A stretch of DNA of 64,000 nucleotides from Thereva unica (GCA_949987705.1 OX465283.1:2460207-2524206); one strand, 5' to 3'; counted from the stretch's first letter, positions 25,883-37,184 are shown. Numbers and translations are program-made. Notes: a model not told the origin generated them from the letters alone.

Positions 25883-26103
25883 ATTCAGCACCGCTGAATT
25901 CACATTTGAGATGTTTATTTTGTCAATTGACATAGCCTGATTGTTATTTGCTAGCGAAAATCTTCATACCATTTTCAGGTTACTATTCAGCGCCGCTGAA
26001 TTCATATTTGAGAAGTCTATGTTGTTATTTGACATAGCATGATTGTTATTTGCTATCGAAGAGCTTCATACCACTTTCAGGTTACTATTCAGCGCGGCTG
26101 AAT
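25883..26103 (+). repeat. Tandem repeat, about 102-bp unit, with palindromic start
   Basis: Two full units (25883-25983 and 25984-26086) are followed by the first 17 bp of a third. Each begins with the near-palindrome ATTCAGCGCCGCTGAAT, with single-base variants CACC, CGCC and CGCG in the centre. Each also shares GACATAGC, TGATTGTTATTTGCTA and CTTCATACCA in the same order. The differences between units suggest the duplication is not recent. Confidence 0.85.
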
Positions 26104-28094
26104 TCTCTATGCTGAGTGTATGTAGTACTTATTGAAAGTATTTCACCGATTTCAGGTTCTGTCATTCTTCAATCGCTATTAACTTTTGTTGTTGTCACGG
26201 ATTGGTCGTTTGGTAAGAAGTTTAACAGTACTGGTAATATTCAATTGGTTTTTTCATTACAAGGTTATGGTTATGTACTATAGGGTGTAAAAGCAGAAGT
26301 ATTTAAAAGCATCAGGATGACTTTATTTCCGCGAATTTTTCAACTGACCTTCACCTATAAAAGTTTCCTGTCTTGTATCACTGCAATACTTTTAGCTTAT
26401 GAAGACTGGTATTGCAACTTGGGACTGCTTTGTAGGTGGATATGCAAACTCTGTCGACATTAGGGTAGGTCCACGAAGTCATTGAACTAAAAACAATTCT
26501 TCGGCATAATAAACTTGCATGCACGCCAAAACAACAACAACAACAACTCCATATGCGCCATGATTTCGCTGCAATTAACATTTCCTCCAGGAATTTCAGC
26601 TGCATTAACATGCAAAAACACAATGGTGAGTTATGTAAGGCGCGCCTCTCCTGCCACGACGACCGCGCTTGAATTCTAGTTGTCTGTCCCACATTTCGAC
26701 TGAACTTCATCTAATTTGCATCCCGGAGTCTGAATGGAATTCGCGGCGGTTAATGAGATGAATTTCACGACGCGACGGCAGAAAGGTGCTCTCTCGACTG
26801 GTGACATGTGTCCCCCCGGTGGGGCCCCGAAGAAACGCACACAACTCGCGGATTTGGTTAAAGATGTCATGGAAAAAACGGCGACCCTTGTTGCTGCATC
26901 CACCCACTGGAGCTGGGTGCCCAAACGATGACATCTTACTTATCATTGATGGCTGCGAGTGTGCCTTATGGGAACTGCGATGTTGCAATCCAGTTTTTTT
27001 TGTGGCTGATGGACAGGTGCTGCTCACACGTCACAGGTGAGGTGGGCGCTCCGCTCGCAGCATTGGAGTTGTATTTTCACCATCGCCCGAGTTAATTAGC
27101 CGAAGCAAAATGTTCGTCGTTTTTGCCGTGATTTACTATTTTCGCGGGTTCAGTGTCAACCGGTGGCACTATTTGGGCTCTCTGCGTTCGGTTTTTTCCT
27201 CGTTAAACGGACGCTTTCTATGCGAAATATTTTAATTAATGGAGGCTAGCAGCTGAATTAAAAATCAAAGCAGAATGTTTACGCGCGGACCATTTATCAT
27301 AGGGAAAATCAACGACCATTAAACGGAGGAGGTTTCAGGCGAATTTGTGAATCTTTTTGCCTTTTTCGGACTTTACGAGAAATTAAACGCTTTTTTGCGT
27401 GTGTGTTTATAAATATCAAGGTCCACAGACTCACGAGGTTTTTTGGATGGGACAGTAATGGAACTACATTCTACTTTCAGAAGTTCTACTATTTTCGTGT
27501 TTGGCGGCAGATTTATGGGTTTGATTGGAGGAACATTCTCAGGTCACTCGTGTTAATTTAGCGGAATTAGACGGAATTAGATGAAAATTATCATCGTCGG
27601 TGTTATATCGCTCTTGCATTGCTAATGAAGACGACCAAACTCGTTCCTCGGTTTGAGGAAATAACTATGCTTTCTGGAGGTCGTGATCATCGCCAGAATA
27701 GTCTTGACGGAGACGGAAAAATTATGGTTTTGAGCATAACGAATACTTGTAGGATCTTGTTGTCTATGTCAATATGAAATTACACAAAATCCCATTAGTT
27801 TCAGTAATACAGAATGAAAATTTTGCTTAGCTTAATCTAAGTGCGTTGTATGCAAGTCTAGGGTCTTAATTCGTCGATTTATTACTTTACGAGCTTCATA
27901 CTATAGGGCTGTAAACAGCAACAAGGATTTTTAACATCTCAAATGAAGGACTAGCATTATCTGTTATCGGCGATAGTTTTAACATACTTCAAAACCAATC
28001 AGAGAAGGTTCCAAGTCCTTCAATACCTCGGGCACCATCGACTTAAGCTTTAGTTTTACTCCTACAAATTTTTAGTTTTTGTTGTTGCCTTGAC
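26104..28094. other. No recognisable gene
   Basis: Contains an AAC run near 26528-26547 and a GC-richer strip at 26690-27060 with overlapping open frames on both strands of about 80-110 codons. I could not attach splice signals or motifs to those frames, so no gene is called. Confidence 0.5.
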
Positions 28095-28262
28095 TTATAT
28101 TTCAAGCGATTAGGTGAAAGTTGTCATTTAGCACACTCAATAGACCGGTTCTCGTTAGAATACGGAGGACAAGTAGCTTTGAACGTGATTCGTACTTAGT
28201 TGGGGGACTACTGGGAAAAATGACACTCTCGCGTTTAGCGTCTTTCGACACTGCCGTAATTA
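28095..28262 (-). repeat. Dispersed repeat family D, copy 3 (inverse orientation)
   Basis: Read on the minus strand this shows CCCCCAACTAAGTACG followed by AACGAGAACCGGTCTATTGA, the same ordered pair seen at 7916 and 21610. Upstream on that strand ACGCGAGAGTGTCATTTTTC also resembles the GCGCGAGTGTTTTTT preceding copy 1, so the repeat extends about 30 bp further left than its conserved core. Confidence 0.6.
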
Positions 28263-28898
28263 TTACTCGCATAACCACGCCGAAGTTCTCGAATTTTTTA
28301 TCTCTCTTTTCCTGTCGGGATAAGACAAGGCGTTAGATGCCCCTTGTGGGCCTTGCTTGTATCGATTGCTCGACCGTCAGTGGTGTCTCTTGAAGTAAAA
28401 CTGCTGTTGGCAGTGTCAGTTCTCTCATTCTTCTATCTACTATCTTCCTTACTAGAGCTTGACATTAGACTCAATGATAGTTGTATAAGTGCAAAGGGAC
28501 TTTATCTCTGAGCGATAGTCTTTCACATAAAAAAAACATTTATACTTGAAGGAACAATCCCTAAACTGTTCTAAATTTTTTCCGTCGTCTATTTCATATC
28601 ACTTATGGTGTACTAAAAAGAAGAAGAAGCCCCCCAAAAATCCTGTTTCTCCGAACGCCTGAGAGTGGAAGGCCACATGGAAAACCCAGATATAAAGACG
28701 ACATAGAAATGGACGACCCCTAACTATGAGGTGAGGTGATTTTGGCGATTTTTCGAACCCTCCTCCGCTTTGGTGAGATGTCTTGAGATGTCGTCGCGGA
28801 CAGCAAGTCCGGCCTTTCCGCGAGTCACTCCCAAAGAATCGAGGAGCTACCTATAACTTTGTAGTGTTCCCATAACCTCCAGGAATATCTATATCTTA

Positions 28899-29618
28899 GT
28901 GGAGGGCTGCATATGGAGGAACGAAAAAATGCCTGAAGATTGGGAGCAAAGCATTATCTGCCCAATACACAAGAAAGGAGATAGATTCAACTGTGCAAAT
29001 TACAGAGGCATATCTCTTTTAAGCACAGTGTATAAAATAATGACCAATATAATTAAGGCCAGACTGGAACCTTATGCAGAAGCCGTAATAAGTGAATACC
29101 AAGCTGGATTCAGAAGAAATAGGTCAACGATGGATCAACTTTTTTCAATAAGGCAAATCCTCCGAAAATGCTGGGAATACAACATCGACGTGTATCAACT
29201 TTTCATCGACTTTAAACAAGCATACGACAGCATCGACAGGGAAAAAATGTATGCGACAATGCTGGACCTAAACATACCCCTAAAGATAGTGAAACTGACT
29301 AAAATGACAATGGAAAATACAAGGTGTGCAGTCAGAATACAAGGAGAATTGACGGAGTCCTTCCCAGTCAAGCAAGGCTTAAAGCAGGGCGATGGGCTGG
29401 CACCCATGCTATTTAATCTCTGCCTTGAAGGAGTAATTCGCAAAGTAAACATTGATGCGAACGCAACCCTGCTTAACAAATCAAAACAGTTGGCAGGATA
29501 TGCCGACGACATAAACTGCCTTGCCAGATCACTGTCATACCTTAGAGAAGTATTCACAGAATTAGAAGATGGAGCAAAACATATAGGGCTGCAAATGCAG
29601 ACAAGAGCAAGATTCTAA
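28899..29618 (+). pseudogene. Reverse transcriptase core of family B LINE
   Basis: Open frame without its own start, because the element is 5' truncated. Motifs in order: MPEDWEQSIICPIHKKGD, NYRGISLLSTVYKIM, YQAGFRRNRSTMDQ, LFIDFKQAYDSIDR (motif A), VKQGLKQGDGLAPMLFNL and GYADDINCLAR (catalytic box present). The frame is lost near 29590. Comparison with the sister copy at about 52265 shows that four bases (ATAA or equivalent) are missing here, which throws the remaining coding sequence into another frame. Confidence 0.8.
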
Positions 29619-29629
29619 TTCAGTCAAGG

Positions 29630-30292
29630 GTGGAAAGAAGAAGAAGAAACCACAATACCACCTGGGGGGAATATAACTTCGAACGGGTAAGCCAATTTAA
29701 CTACCTGGGGTCCACAGTCAGTGAAGACAACGATGAAATGATAGACGTACAAAGAAGAATAAACGCCGCAAACAGAACATACTTCTCACTACTGCCAGTA
29801 ATGAAATCCAGAGACATCCACAGAAAAACAAAAATAAGAGTCTACAAAACCATCATACGTACAGTAGCTACGTATGGTTGTGAAGCATGGAGTATCTCCC
29901 AAAAATCTGCCGACAAGTTGGATATATTTGAGAGGAAGGTTCTCCGAAGGATATACGGCCCAATTAATGAAGACAATGCATGGAGAATACGCTACAATCA
30001 CGAATTGTACGACTTATACAAAGAATGTAAACTTTCGACCCATGCCAAGCTACTGCGTTTACGTTGGGCCGGTCATGTCCAAAGAATGGATGACTCAAGG
30101 ATACCAAAAAAATCCCTGTATCTACTACCAGATGGCAAAAGACCAGTTGGCAAACCACGGTCAAGATGGGAAGATAATGTTAAGACCGATGCAGCGAAAC
30201 TGCTCAACACGAGAAACTGGAGACAAGCTGCGGAGCAGAGAGACGTCTGGAGGAAGAAGCTGAAGGAGGCCAAGGCTCGAATTGGGCCGTAG
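29630..30292 (+). pseudogene. C-terminal part of family B LINE, after the frameshift
   Basis: This frame continues the protein after the 4-base deletion at about 29590. It reads FNYLGSTVSEDN, TYGCEAWSISQKSADKLD, FERKVLRRIYGP, LRLRWAGHVQRMDDSRIPKK, GKPRSRWEDNVKTDA and ends at a stop at 30290-30292, immediately before the (GAA)n tail. The order and content match the post-RT region of related insect elements. No internal stops, so the copy is fairly young. Confidence 0.75.
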
Positions 30293-30390
30293 AGCCATCG
30301 AAGAAGAAGAAGAAGTGGAGGGACCTGTTTTACTTTATTTAACCCATTTATCTCGCTAACACCGATCTCAATGGGAGAAAAGAATGTTAA

Positions 30391-30532
30391 AGCGGGTTTA
30401 CACTCACGCCGTGAAATCACGAGGAACTTATCCACTCAGAAGGGAAAACAAGCAGCGAACTAGGCGAGAAAACCATCCACACTTGACTTCACGGGTGCTT
30501 GCGGTTGCTCACGGCGTAAGTCTGGAGCCGGC
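30391..30532. mobile_element. MITE flanked by TTAA
   Basis: The left end AGCGGGTTTACACTCACGCC (continuing GTGA) at 30391-30414 pairs with the right end TCACGGCGTAAG...GAGCCGGC at 30509-30532. The arms are about 24 bp with some mismatches. TTAA lies directly outside both ends (30387-30390 and 30533-30536). TTAA duplications are characteristic of piggyBac and Kolobok-type DNA transposons. No coding sequence inside, so non-autonomous. The right arm with its TTAA also occurs at 36506-36533. Confidence 0.65.
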
Positions 30533-31440
30533 TTAACGGCTGACTCAACTCTTAACATCACCTAGGGTAACTTTGAAGCGTGCATTACACGTGCATGCAA
30601 GCGTCAATCAATTCCATCTATCATGATTGATGGAAATCAAAATATTCAGATAATTACATCAATCATAACCTTAGACGGTAAGTATTCCGTCAGTTAAAGC
30701 AGTAACTGTGTGGCAAAACTGACAGCAAAACCTATCGACTGATGGGCCCCTAACGGAAGATCTGCGATGGAATGATCACATTTTCCAAATTTGCTAAACA
30801 AGCTTCCCAATACCTTGGATTTCTTAAGAGATGCAAGTTCCCCTCCGTCAGTGGCCCTGGCTACAATCTACAAATCCTACATTCGGCCCCGCCTTTTATA
30901 CAATTCGTACCAGGCGCCCCAAAAACCACCTTAGCTTGCCTCAAAAAAGGTGCAAAGTCGTACTATCAAACTCATTGGTGATGGCGCCTTTCGCGCCTCT
31001 ATAGACCCTTTAAGCCACCGTAGGAATGGGGCACCCCTATCTATACTTTATCGCTATTACCATAGCGACCGTTCCAAGGAAATTCAGAACCTCTAATATT
31101 TTTCCCCACACAAGACTAGCCCGCTTTGCTCACACCCATACCCTACAACCCCCTTTCGCGCACAGTATGGTCTAGAAGTTCGTTTGTGAATGTAACATCT
31201 GGATTGTGGAATAATCTCCCACAGTCAGAATTTTCGAACTCGTACAACACCGTCGAGCTCATCGACACATCCTTGAGCATCGCCCAAGCCCCCTCTAATC
31301 TTTCCTATTCACCTCTATTATTCAAGCCAAGCTTACTAGTAGACATTGCACCATAATCTTAATGACAAAAACTGATACTTATAAAGGGTCACTCCTAAAC
31401 TCCAGTTTTTCACATTAAAAAAATTGACACTTATTCTTGC
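30533..31440 (+). mobile_element. Composite repeat carrying family A LINE 3' part, copy 1
   Basis: The first 230 bp are a non-coding block (CAAGCGTCAATCAATTCCAT, GATAATTACATCAATCAT, ATCTGCGATGGAATGATCAC) shared collinearly with 36530-36775. It is followed by a broken coding segment of the family A LINE: FAKQASQYLGFLKRCK, then a remnant of the YRYYH segment, then WNNLPQSEFSN. The family 3' end lies at about 31330-31430 (GACATTGCACCATAAT, AAAGGGTCACTCC, TTTTTCACATT and an A-tract). Many frame breaks; dead. Confidence 0.7.
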
Positions 31441-31442
31441 AA

Positions 31443-31530
31443 ATTACGTGATATTTGACGAGACCCCCCTCTCCCCACGTAAGATTGGGTCAGATTCGCA
31501 TCGACCCCTTCCCTAAACGCCTCACGTAAT
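31443..31530. repeat. Small element with ATTACGTGA / TCACGTAAT ends
   Basis: ATTACGTGA at 31443-31451 and its exact reverse complement TCACGTAAT at 31522-31530 enclose C-rich strings (GACCCCCCTC, CCCCTTCCC). A shorter copy with the same ends lies at 37185-37255. A single end (TCACGTAATT) follows the LINE A-tract at about 14272. In all three places it lies directly downstream of a family A LINE 3' end. Confidence 0.6.
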
Positions 31531-32173
31531 AAATAGAAAACCCCTTACGCACAATTGGGATTACCACACTTGGAAAAGCACGATGCAAGACCGAGAACGT
31601 TCGAAGAAGATTATTGAGAAGACCAATGCTTACAAAGGGTTGTAGCGCCAGTGAGGAGCAACGCAAGCAACCATTTCTCTATTTCAAACAATATAGCTAC
31701 GATCACTGAGAGGTTACGACAGGGTTTAAGATAGTTTATCTAAATAGGAATGCTTCTTCTCAAAAATCAACAACACAATCTTTATAAATCTGACAAAATC
31801 CAGTAATTCCCAGCTGAGATCTCAATGCAATATCCATACCTAATAAAGATTATAGGCTCTAACCAAGCAATACAAAAAAATGTTTCGAAATTCATTTTAA
31901 ATATACTTAACGAAAATGAATGAACTCATAACGAAGAGAGTGAACTTAAAAAGCTGATCGGTGATCACCACCAAAAAGCTTTCGTTTAGTAAAGACGCAA
32001 ACTATTCATTCCGTCGATCATCATAGGCTCGAACTAGAAAAACAACTTTCGAAGTTGCTCTCATAGTGGAGACTTTAACCTTATCGATCTTCAATGTAAA
32101 TTATCGATATTTTTACTTATATAAACCGATATTATTATTTCTTTTAATAATTATTATATTTGATCTTTTCCAG
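31531..32173. other. Upstream intron or flank of the chitin-binding protein gene
   Basis: No coding sequence. The last 100 bp are T-rich and lead into the acceptor TTTTCCAG at 32166-32173. The frame happens to stay open from 32066 with a hydrophobic run, but that run coincides with the polypyrimidine tract. I read it as intron and not as a signal peptide. The exon carrying the true start was not found. Confidence 0.55.
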
Positions 32174-34351
32174 ACACAAAACCCAATTGGTGCTTTTCGA
32201 GTGTTCCAGAAAACATCATTTTCATGTTCGGGACGACCAGCTGGATACTACGCTGATATAGAGACTGGATGTCAGGTTGGAATCAAAAATATAAATCCTA
32301 ATTCTCTTTAATTCTTTTATTTACTATCCATGAAATAATAAATCCAGGTTTATCACATGTGCGATGGACTTGGCCGAACGTTTAGCTACTCATGTCCAAA
32401 CACAACGCTATTCCAACAGCGCATGCTCATCTGCGATCATTGGTATATGGTAAATTGTTCTCGTGCTGAAAGTGACTACGCTGCTAATTTACTAATAGGT
32501 AATTAAATTTGATTCTTGTTTTTCAATAATAAAGATAAAAAAGTTAATTAAAATTAAATTTTAGGACAAAGAGACAAACCATTTGTCGGTGATGATGAGA
32601 ATCACTTGCGAACACCACGTCCAGACTTACTAGATCGTCCATATGCACCTGACTATTCTGGAGAATCGTTTAGGAATCAGTATAAAGTGCGTATAATTGT
32701 TAATTAAATATAATACGACTACCACTACTACAAAAACCAAAATTTCTTTTAGCAATTTCTACCGATACACAACGACATATCCGAGCCGCATCACGAGATT
32801 AATTTCATAAAACCCGTACCAACACGATGGAGAATTCAGCGACCAAATCCTTTAATACAGCCCCCATCGACATCGAATACTATACGAAGAAGCGACGAAG
32901 AGCTTGAAGAGAATAGTTCAATTGATCTAGGAACGAGTTTCAGTTCGAATTACAATACGTCAGCCGATATAACAGCAGAACAATCATCAACATCATCAAC
33001 AAGTACAACTATTAGAACAAGACCAACGACAACCACTACTACTACAACTACTACTACCACCACAACAACAGAAAAATCACCAGAATCGAATGTTATCATT
33101 CCGACGATAAAAGTACCATCGAGATTGTATGAGCCGCCATTTTTATATCCAATCTACAATGAAAATTACACCGCAACTGAAGAAGATGAAACGACTTTTT
33201 CACCAACTACAACAACAACAACGACATCAACTACAGAAGCAACAACACCGACATTTGCAACATCACCGACAACTACACAACAATTTTTCAATCGTAGACC
33301 AGCAACGTTCGCCGGAAGGCCGTTTACACCAGTGTTCATTACAACAACTGCCAGCCCAGAGACTGTACAGCCAGAATCAACCGAAGGACGAACTGTTTAC
33401 GAAACTTCAACAACGAGACGACCAACGACACATAAGGACTATGATTTTTCGAGATACATAACGAGACAAGGTGTCGAACAAAGTTCTTTGGCGCCAGTTT
33501 TTACTGATTCAACAACCGAAAACAACTACTTTAGTGCTGTGACTTCGACAACAACTTCTACTTCGCCAGAGGTCGTTGACGATAACGAAGGATCAATTTT
33601 CGATATTAAAGTCCCCACGGGAGATCGCCTACTACTGCCATCCCCATTCACCCTGAAGTCCGATCCGGCGGCCGTTGCTATTCCAACACCTTCAAAGCAA
33701 ATTTTGCCGCCATTCTCAGAGTTTGTAATTCACGACATCGCAACAACTCAAGGTCCTCCAATTTATTACGAGTGGAAGACACCTTCAGATGATCTAGAGC
33801 CTCCAAAGTTCGACCCACCAATCGGTGTGGACGGGCGAACAGAAGAAGAGTACTATCGAGAACTCGACTCAATAAGCACTGCCAGCAGCTCAGTCGACAC
33901 CAGCACAACACACCAGCCTCGTCCCTTCTCACACAATCCCTTTCTCTCCCCAATAGTCAACAAAAGTCAAAGATCAGTAACTGGATCGTCGAGAACTCCT
34001 ACACCACGATCAATTCAAGACACTTCAGCACCACAAATCAATCACTCACTGGCCGGAGACACCAAAGACGTAAAGGATCCATCGTCCTCGACTGCAGGTG
34101 ATACATCGCCTGAAGTTAACATACAGCAACTTAAGCGTGACTTAAGCATTCCTGACTTCCTTTTTCCTCTAGAAAATCACGGCCGTACAGGATACGAACA
34201 TATCGACACAGTCAACTCCTTCCAGCTGAAAATCCCCGAAAGGCGAAGCGATGACGGCAAACGATGGTACGGCGAGAACCCCAACTGTCCGGAATGTCAT
34301 CCCACATTCGTGAAACCCGGTACCTGCGAACCCTGCGTCAAGCGTAGATAG
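32174..34351 (+). CDS. Chitin-binding type-2 domain protein with mucin-like tail (5' end missing)
   Basis: Exons 32174-32275, 32348-32498, 32565-32686 and 32753-34351, with GT..AG introns of 72, 66 and 66 bp and phases that fit throughout. Together they encode about 657 residues. The first two exons form one peritrophin-A domain with its six cysteines in order (SCSGR, TGCQ, MCDG, SCPN, ICDH, VNCS) and aromatic positions (GYYAD, VYHMC, WYMVNC). This fold binds chitin in cuticle or peritrophic matrix. Next comes the phrase PRPDLLDRPYAPDYSG, seen in a conserved arthropod subfamily of such proteins. A long Thr/Ser/Pro-rich region follows, with a run of about 17 threonines near 33030-33070, likely O-glycosylated. 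The C-terminus has a CxxC pair (NCPECH, CEPC). The protein is expected to be secreted, but the signal-peptide exon lies upstream and was not identified. Confidence 0.9.
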
Positions 34352-34904
34352 AATTAGGACCAACTCAACGAAAGTCTCTGTAGGTTTTAAGCAATCGCAA
34401 AAGTAACAGTAATGCTCGTCCTATTTTATTATGTTTTTACGCCTGTGAACAGGATACGAACTTCCGTTTTTATTTGTGCATTTCATTTTAGTCATTTTTA
34501 ATGAAACCTCATCCTTCTTATCGTATTATTATTGCCTCCATTTTTAGGGAACAACATCGAGACCTGTCAAGAGGATCCATCCTTAGATTCTATTTTACTT
34601 TATTTTTATTTAATTTTTCAGTTTATGTTTTTTTTATTAATTTTGTAAATATTTTTCTAGAGTTTAAGCTTGAAAATGTTAATTTTTGTTGTATCATTTT
34701 GTATTGGATGGAATATTTGGGGAAAAGGACTAAGCTTCTTTGCGACACAAGAACAGTGCGAGGACACTCCATCTTATTACTGGCTGGTATTCAAACGCGT
34801 CCGGGAAACGTCCTTCTTGCATTGTGAACGAAAATTGTAGCAAATCCTAAATATTCCAAAAAATCGAACTGTAAGAAATTTTATGATTAAATGATCAGTA
34901 CATA

Positions 34905-34920
34905 AATAAAAAAAAATAAA
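34905..34920 (+). promoter_or_regulatory. Polyadenylation signals of the chitin-binding protein gene
   Basis: Two AATAAA hexamers (34905-34910 and 34915-34920) lie about 555 bp after the stop codon, in an AT-rich 3' untranslated region. No other same-strand gene competes for them. Confidence 0.6.
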
Positions 34921-35039
34921 GTAAATATTTTATGTGTGCCCTTATTTAACTTACTTCCTTCTTATATAGTGGTTGATTACAGTCTCAACTCCTTCTAGGT
35001 AATTTTATTTTTATTAGTACTCAACTGTCCTACCCTGGA

Positions 35040-36373
35040 TACAATTAGGTCCAATTTGGAACGTTCATGTTCCATGGTACACAAGCGGAGTGCTGTTCTG
35101 GGATTTATCTACTCAATTGCGTGGGCATCCATCCAGTTTTTGATAGCCATTGCTCATAGCCAGGGTTATCGTAAGCACTCTCGATGTCAAGACAGTGGCC
35201 ATAGCGAGAAGAGCTACTTCGATTCCTCTGTTGATGTACCTGTTAAGTAAGCGAATCGAAAGCTATGTGGAGGAAGGTAAAGCTCCATCTCGCAGCTGAT
35301 ATGAAGGTCCAGCAGCCTTTCAATTGTGTTCAAAAGATGCCCTGTAGCCTTGTTTAGGGATTAAAACCACCACGGCTTTCCTCCAGATAGTCGAATTAAA
35401 GCAGGCAGACAGACCAAGTTGTCGAGAATCTAATCGAGATAATTCTGAAAGAGTCTTGGAAAAATTCCATCTCCTCCCGGGAATTTGTAAGGTTAAAAAG
35501 AGGCCACTGCCTATTATTTAACCTTGTCCCGGTGTAAGATTTCCCAGAGAATATCAGTCGTATGACTGCACCCAGCTTCCAAGGAGTAATCGGTCTGGAT
35601 TTCTTTCATGTTTAAAGGTTGGCTCATACACCTTTTGAGAAAGCACACTCCGTTGAAAGAGTCCTTGGCGAAGAGCCTTTGGAATCTAGTTGCCTCAGGT
35701 AAACTGCAGGCTCTCACAATGCTTCCCCCAGGCAATACTTTTGGAGGGTCTCAATTCCTTTAGTTGGCTGTAATGATGAATCTGCATTCTTCCCAGTGGC
35801 CAACATGTTTTGCCACAGTAGTCCCATAACTTTGCAGCATAGTCTGTCACTCCACCACACATTACACGACCACCGGAAGGAAGAGACATTACTGCTGTCA
35901 TGTTGGGAGCAGGTTAACACCTCAGTAAGTTGTGTGGCAGCCTTTCCTAGTTCACACACTGAGCTGATAGAAGCGGCAAGCATGTCTGATTTCTAGAGCA
36001 AGCTACTGAAACGTACACCAGGGAAGAAGCTTGTATGTGTGGGGGACACAGTGGCACATGTGGGTTTGCATCCCCTATTTGTAAAATCTATAGTATTCAC
36101 AACAAAAAATTGTAGAAGACCCTCACCTCTCGCTATTATTTCACTACTCCCTCAAAAAGAGTGATGAACATTTGCATCACAACCGATGACGAATTGCTGC
36201 TTCATATTGCTTAGGGAGGCCAAACTGGATGATATCGACTCGAATTGAGACCGCTGGAGAGAAGATTTGCGAGAGGCCAGGGAGGTTATCCTAGAATGCG
36301 ATGCGAAAGTGGGAAGTAAACGGAACTCAGTTGCAATGCTATTTAGTTTTTGTATTGCTGCATACGATCGCAT
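35040..36373 (-). pseudogene. Decayed R1/Jockey-like LINE: endonuclease then reverse transcriptase
   Basis: On the minus strand, from 36373 downward, the frame reads KQQFVIGCDANVHHSF, stop, GSSEIIARGEGLLQFF, then TNRGCKPT. These are the hallmarks of the endonuclease domain of R1/Jockey-type elements (CDANAHH-x-WGS, RGE, NRG-x-x-PTF). Further down come remnants of the linker (PEATRFQRLFAKDSF near 35680). Near 35160-35200 is LDIESAYDN, the RT motif A. Domain order is correct for one element, but stops and frameshifts are numerous. It is an old dead copy. Confidence 0.6.
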
Positions 36374-36505
36374 CGCATTGAAATTATTGCCTGATAAATA
36401 GGCGATAGGTGATCATTTGCTCTCAACACAGTTTGCTATAGCATTATCCTCAATAAATTATCAGCCTCTCTCAGTCTCTCGTCCTCTGCGACCATTTCCT
36501 TTCCT

Positions 36506-37184
36506 TCACGGCGTGAGTCTCGCGCCGGCTTAAAGACTGATTCAACTCTTACTATCTTAGGGGTAACTTGAAGGAGTCCATTACAAGTTCATGCAAGCGT
36601 CAATCAATTCCATCTGTCATGATTGATGAAAATCAAAATATGCAGATAATTACATCAATCATCATCTTAGACGGTAGGTTTTCGGGCGGTCATAGCAGTG
36701 ACAGTGGTAAAATTGACAGCAAAACTTATTGCCTGATGTATCCCTAACGAAAGATCTGCGATGGAATGATCACATTTTCCAAATTTGCTAAACAAGCTTC
36801 CCAGTTCCTTGGATTTCTTAGGAGATGCAAGTTCCTCCTTCAGCAAGCCGCCCTGGCTACAATCTACAAATCCTACATTCGACTCCCCTTGAATACAATT
36901 CAACCACCTTGGCTTCGCTCGATAAGGTGCAAAAGCGTACCACGAAACCCATTGGTGATGGCCCAACCCCCTCGGGCACAATACGATCTAGAAATTTGTT
37001 TATGAATAAAACATCTCAACCATGGAATAATCTCCCACAGTCAGTATTTCCGAACTGGTGCAACATCTTAAGAGCTCAAAAGTAAGGTTCATCCACATTT
37101 CCTTGAGCACTCCCAGACCCCCTCTAACCATTCCTATTTTCCTCAGCAACGGCAAGACAAACCGGTAGTACAAAGCGGAAAAAG
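36506..37184 (+). mobile_element. Composite repeat carrying family A LINE 3' part, copy 2
   Basis: Collinear with 30509-31430. It starts with the TTAA-adjacent right arm of the MITE (TCACGGCG...GCCGGCTTAA), then the non-coding block (CAAGCGTCAATCAATTCCAT, ATCTGCGATGGAATGATCAC), then the LINE coding segment. That segment reads FAKQASQFLGFLRRCKF with a fuller LATIYKSYIR-type continuation than copy 1, and later WNNLPQSVFPNW. The 3' untranslated end is shortened by a deletion that joins AGTACAAAG directly to the next repeat. Frame breaks make it dead. Confidence 0.7.

Larger units (their letters stand above)
28880..30315 (+). mobile_element. 5'-truncated LINE (family B) with (GAA)n tail
   Basis: The copy starts abruptly within the RT domain at about 28880 and ends in a GAAGAAGAAGAAG tract at 30301-30314, which acts as the 3' tail. 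Two related copies occur at 48545-48835 and 51880-53390, both more decayed. The 3' half encodes a conserved C-terminal region (YGCEAWSISQ, DIFERKVLRRIYGP, LRWAGHVQRM). This is common in insect endonuclease/RT elements, but I cannot assign its clade with certainty. Confidence 0.8.

Noticed and set aside
26690..27060. Overlapping open frames on both strands in a GC-richer strip
   Set aside because: GC-rich DNA with few stops gives such frames by chance; no motifs and no consistent splice sites.
32066..32173. ATG and hydrophobic run in frame with the first chitin-binding exon, resembling a signal peptide
   Set aside because: The hydrophobic codons are the T-rich polypyrimidine tract before a good AG acceptor at 32172-32173, and there is no signal-peptidase-like site; read as intron.
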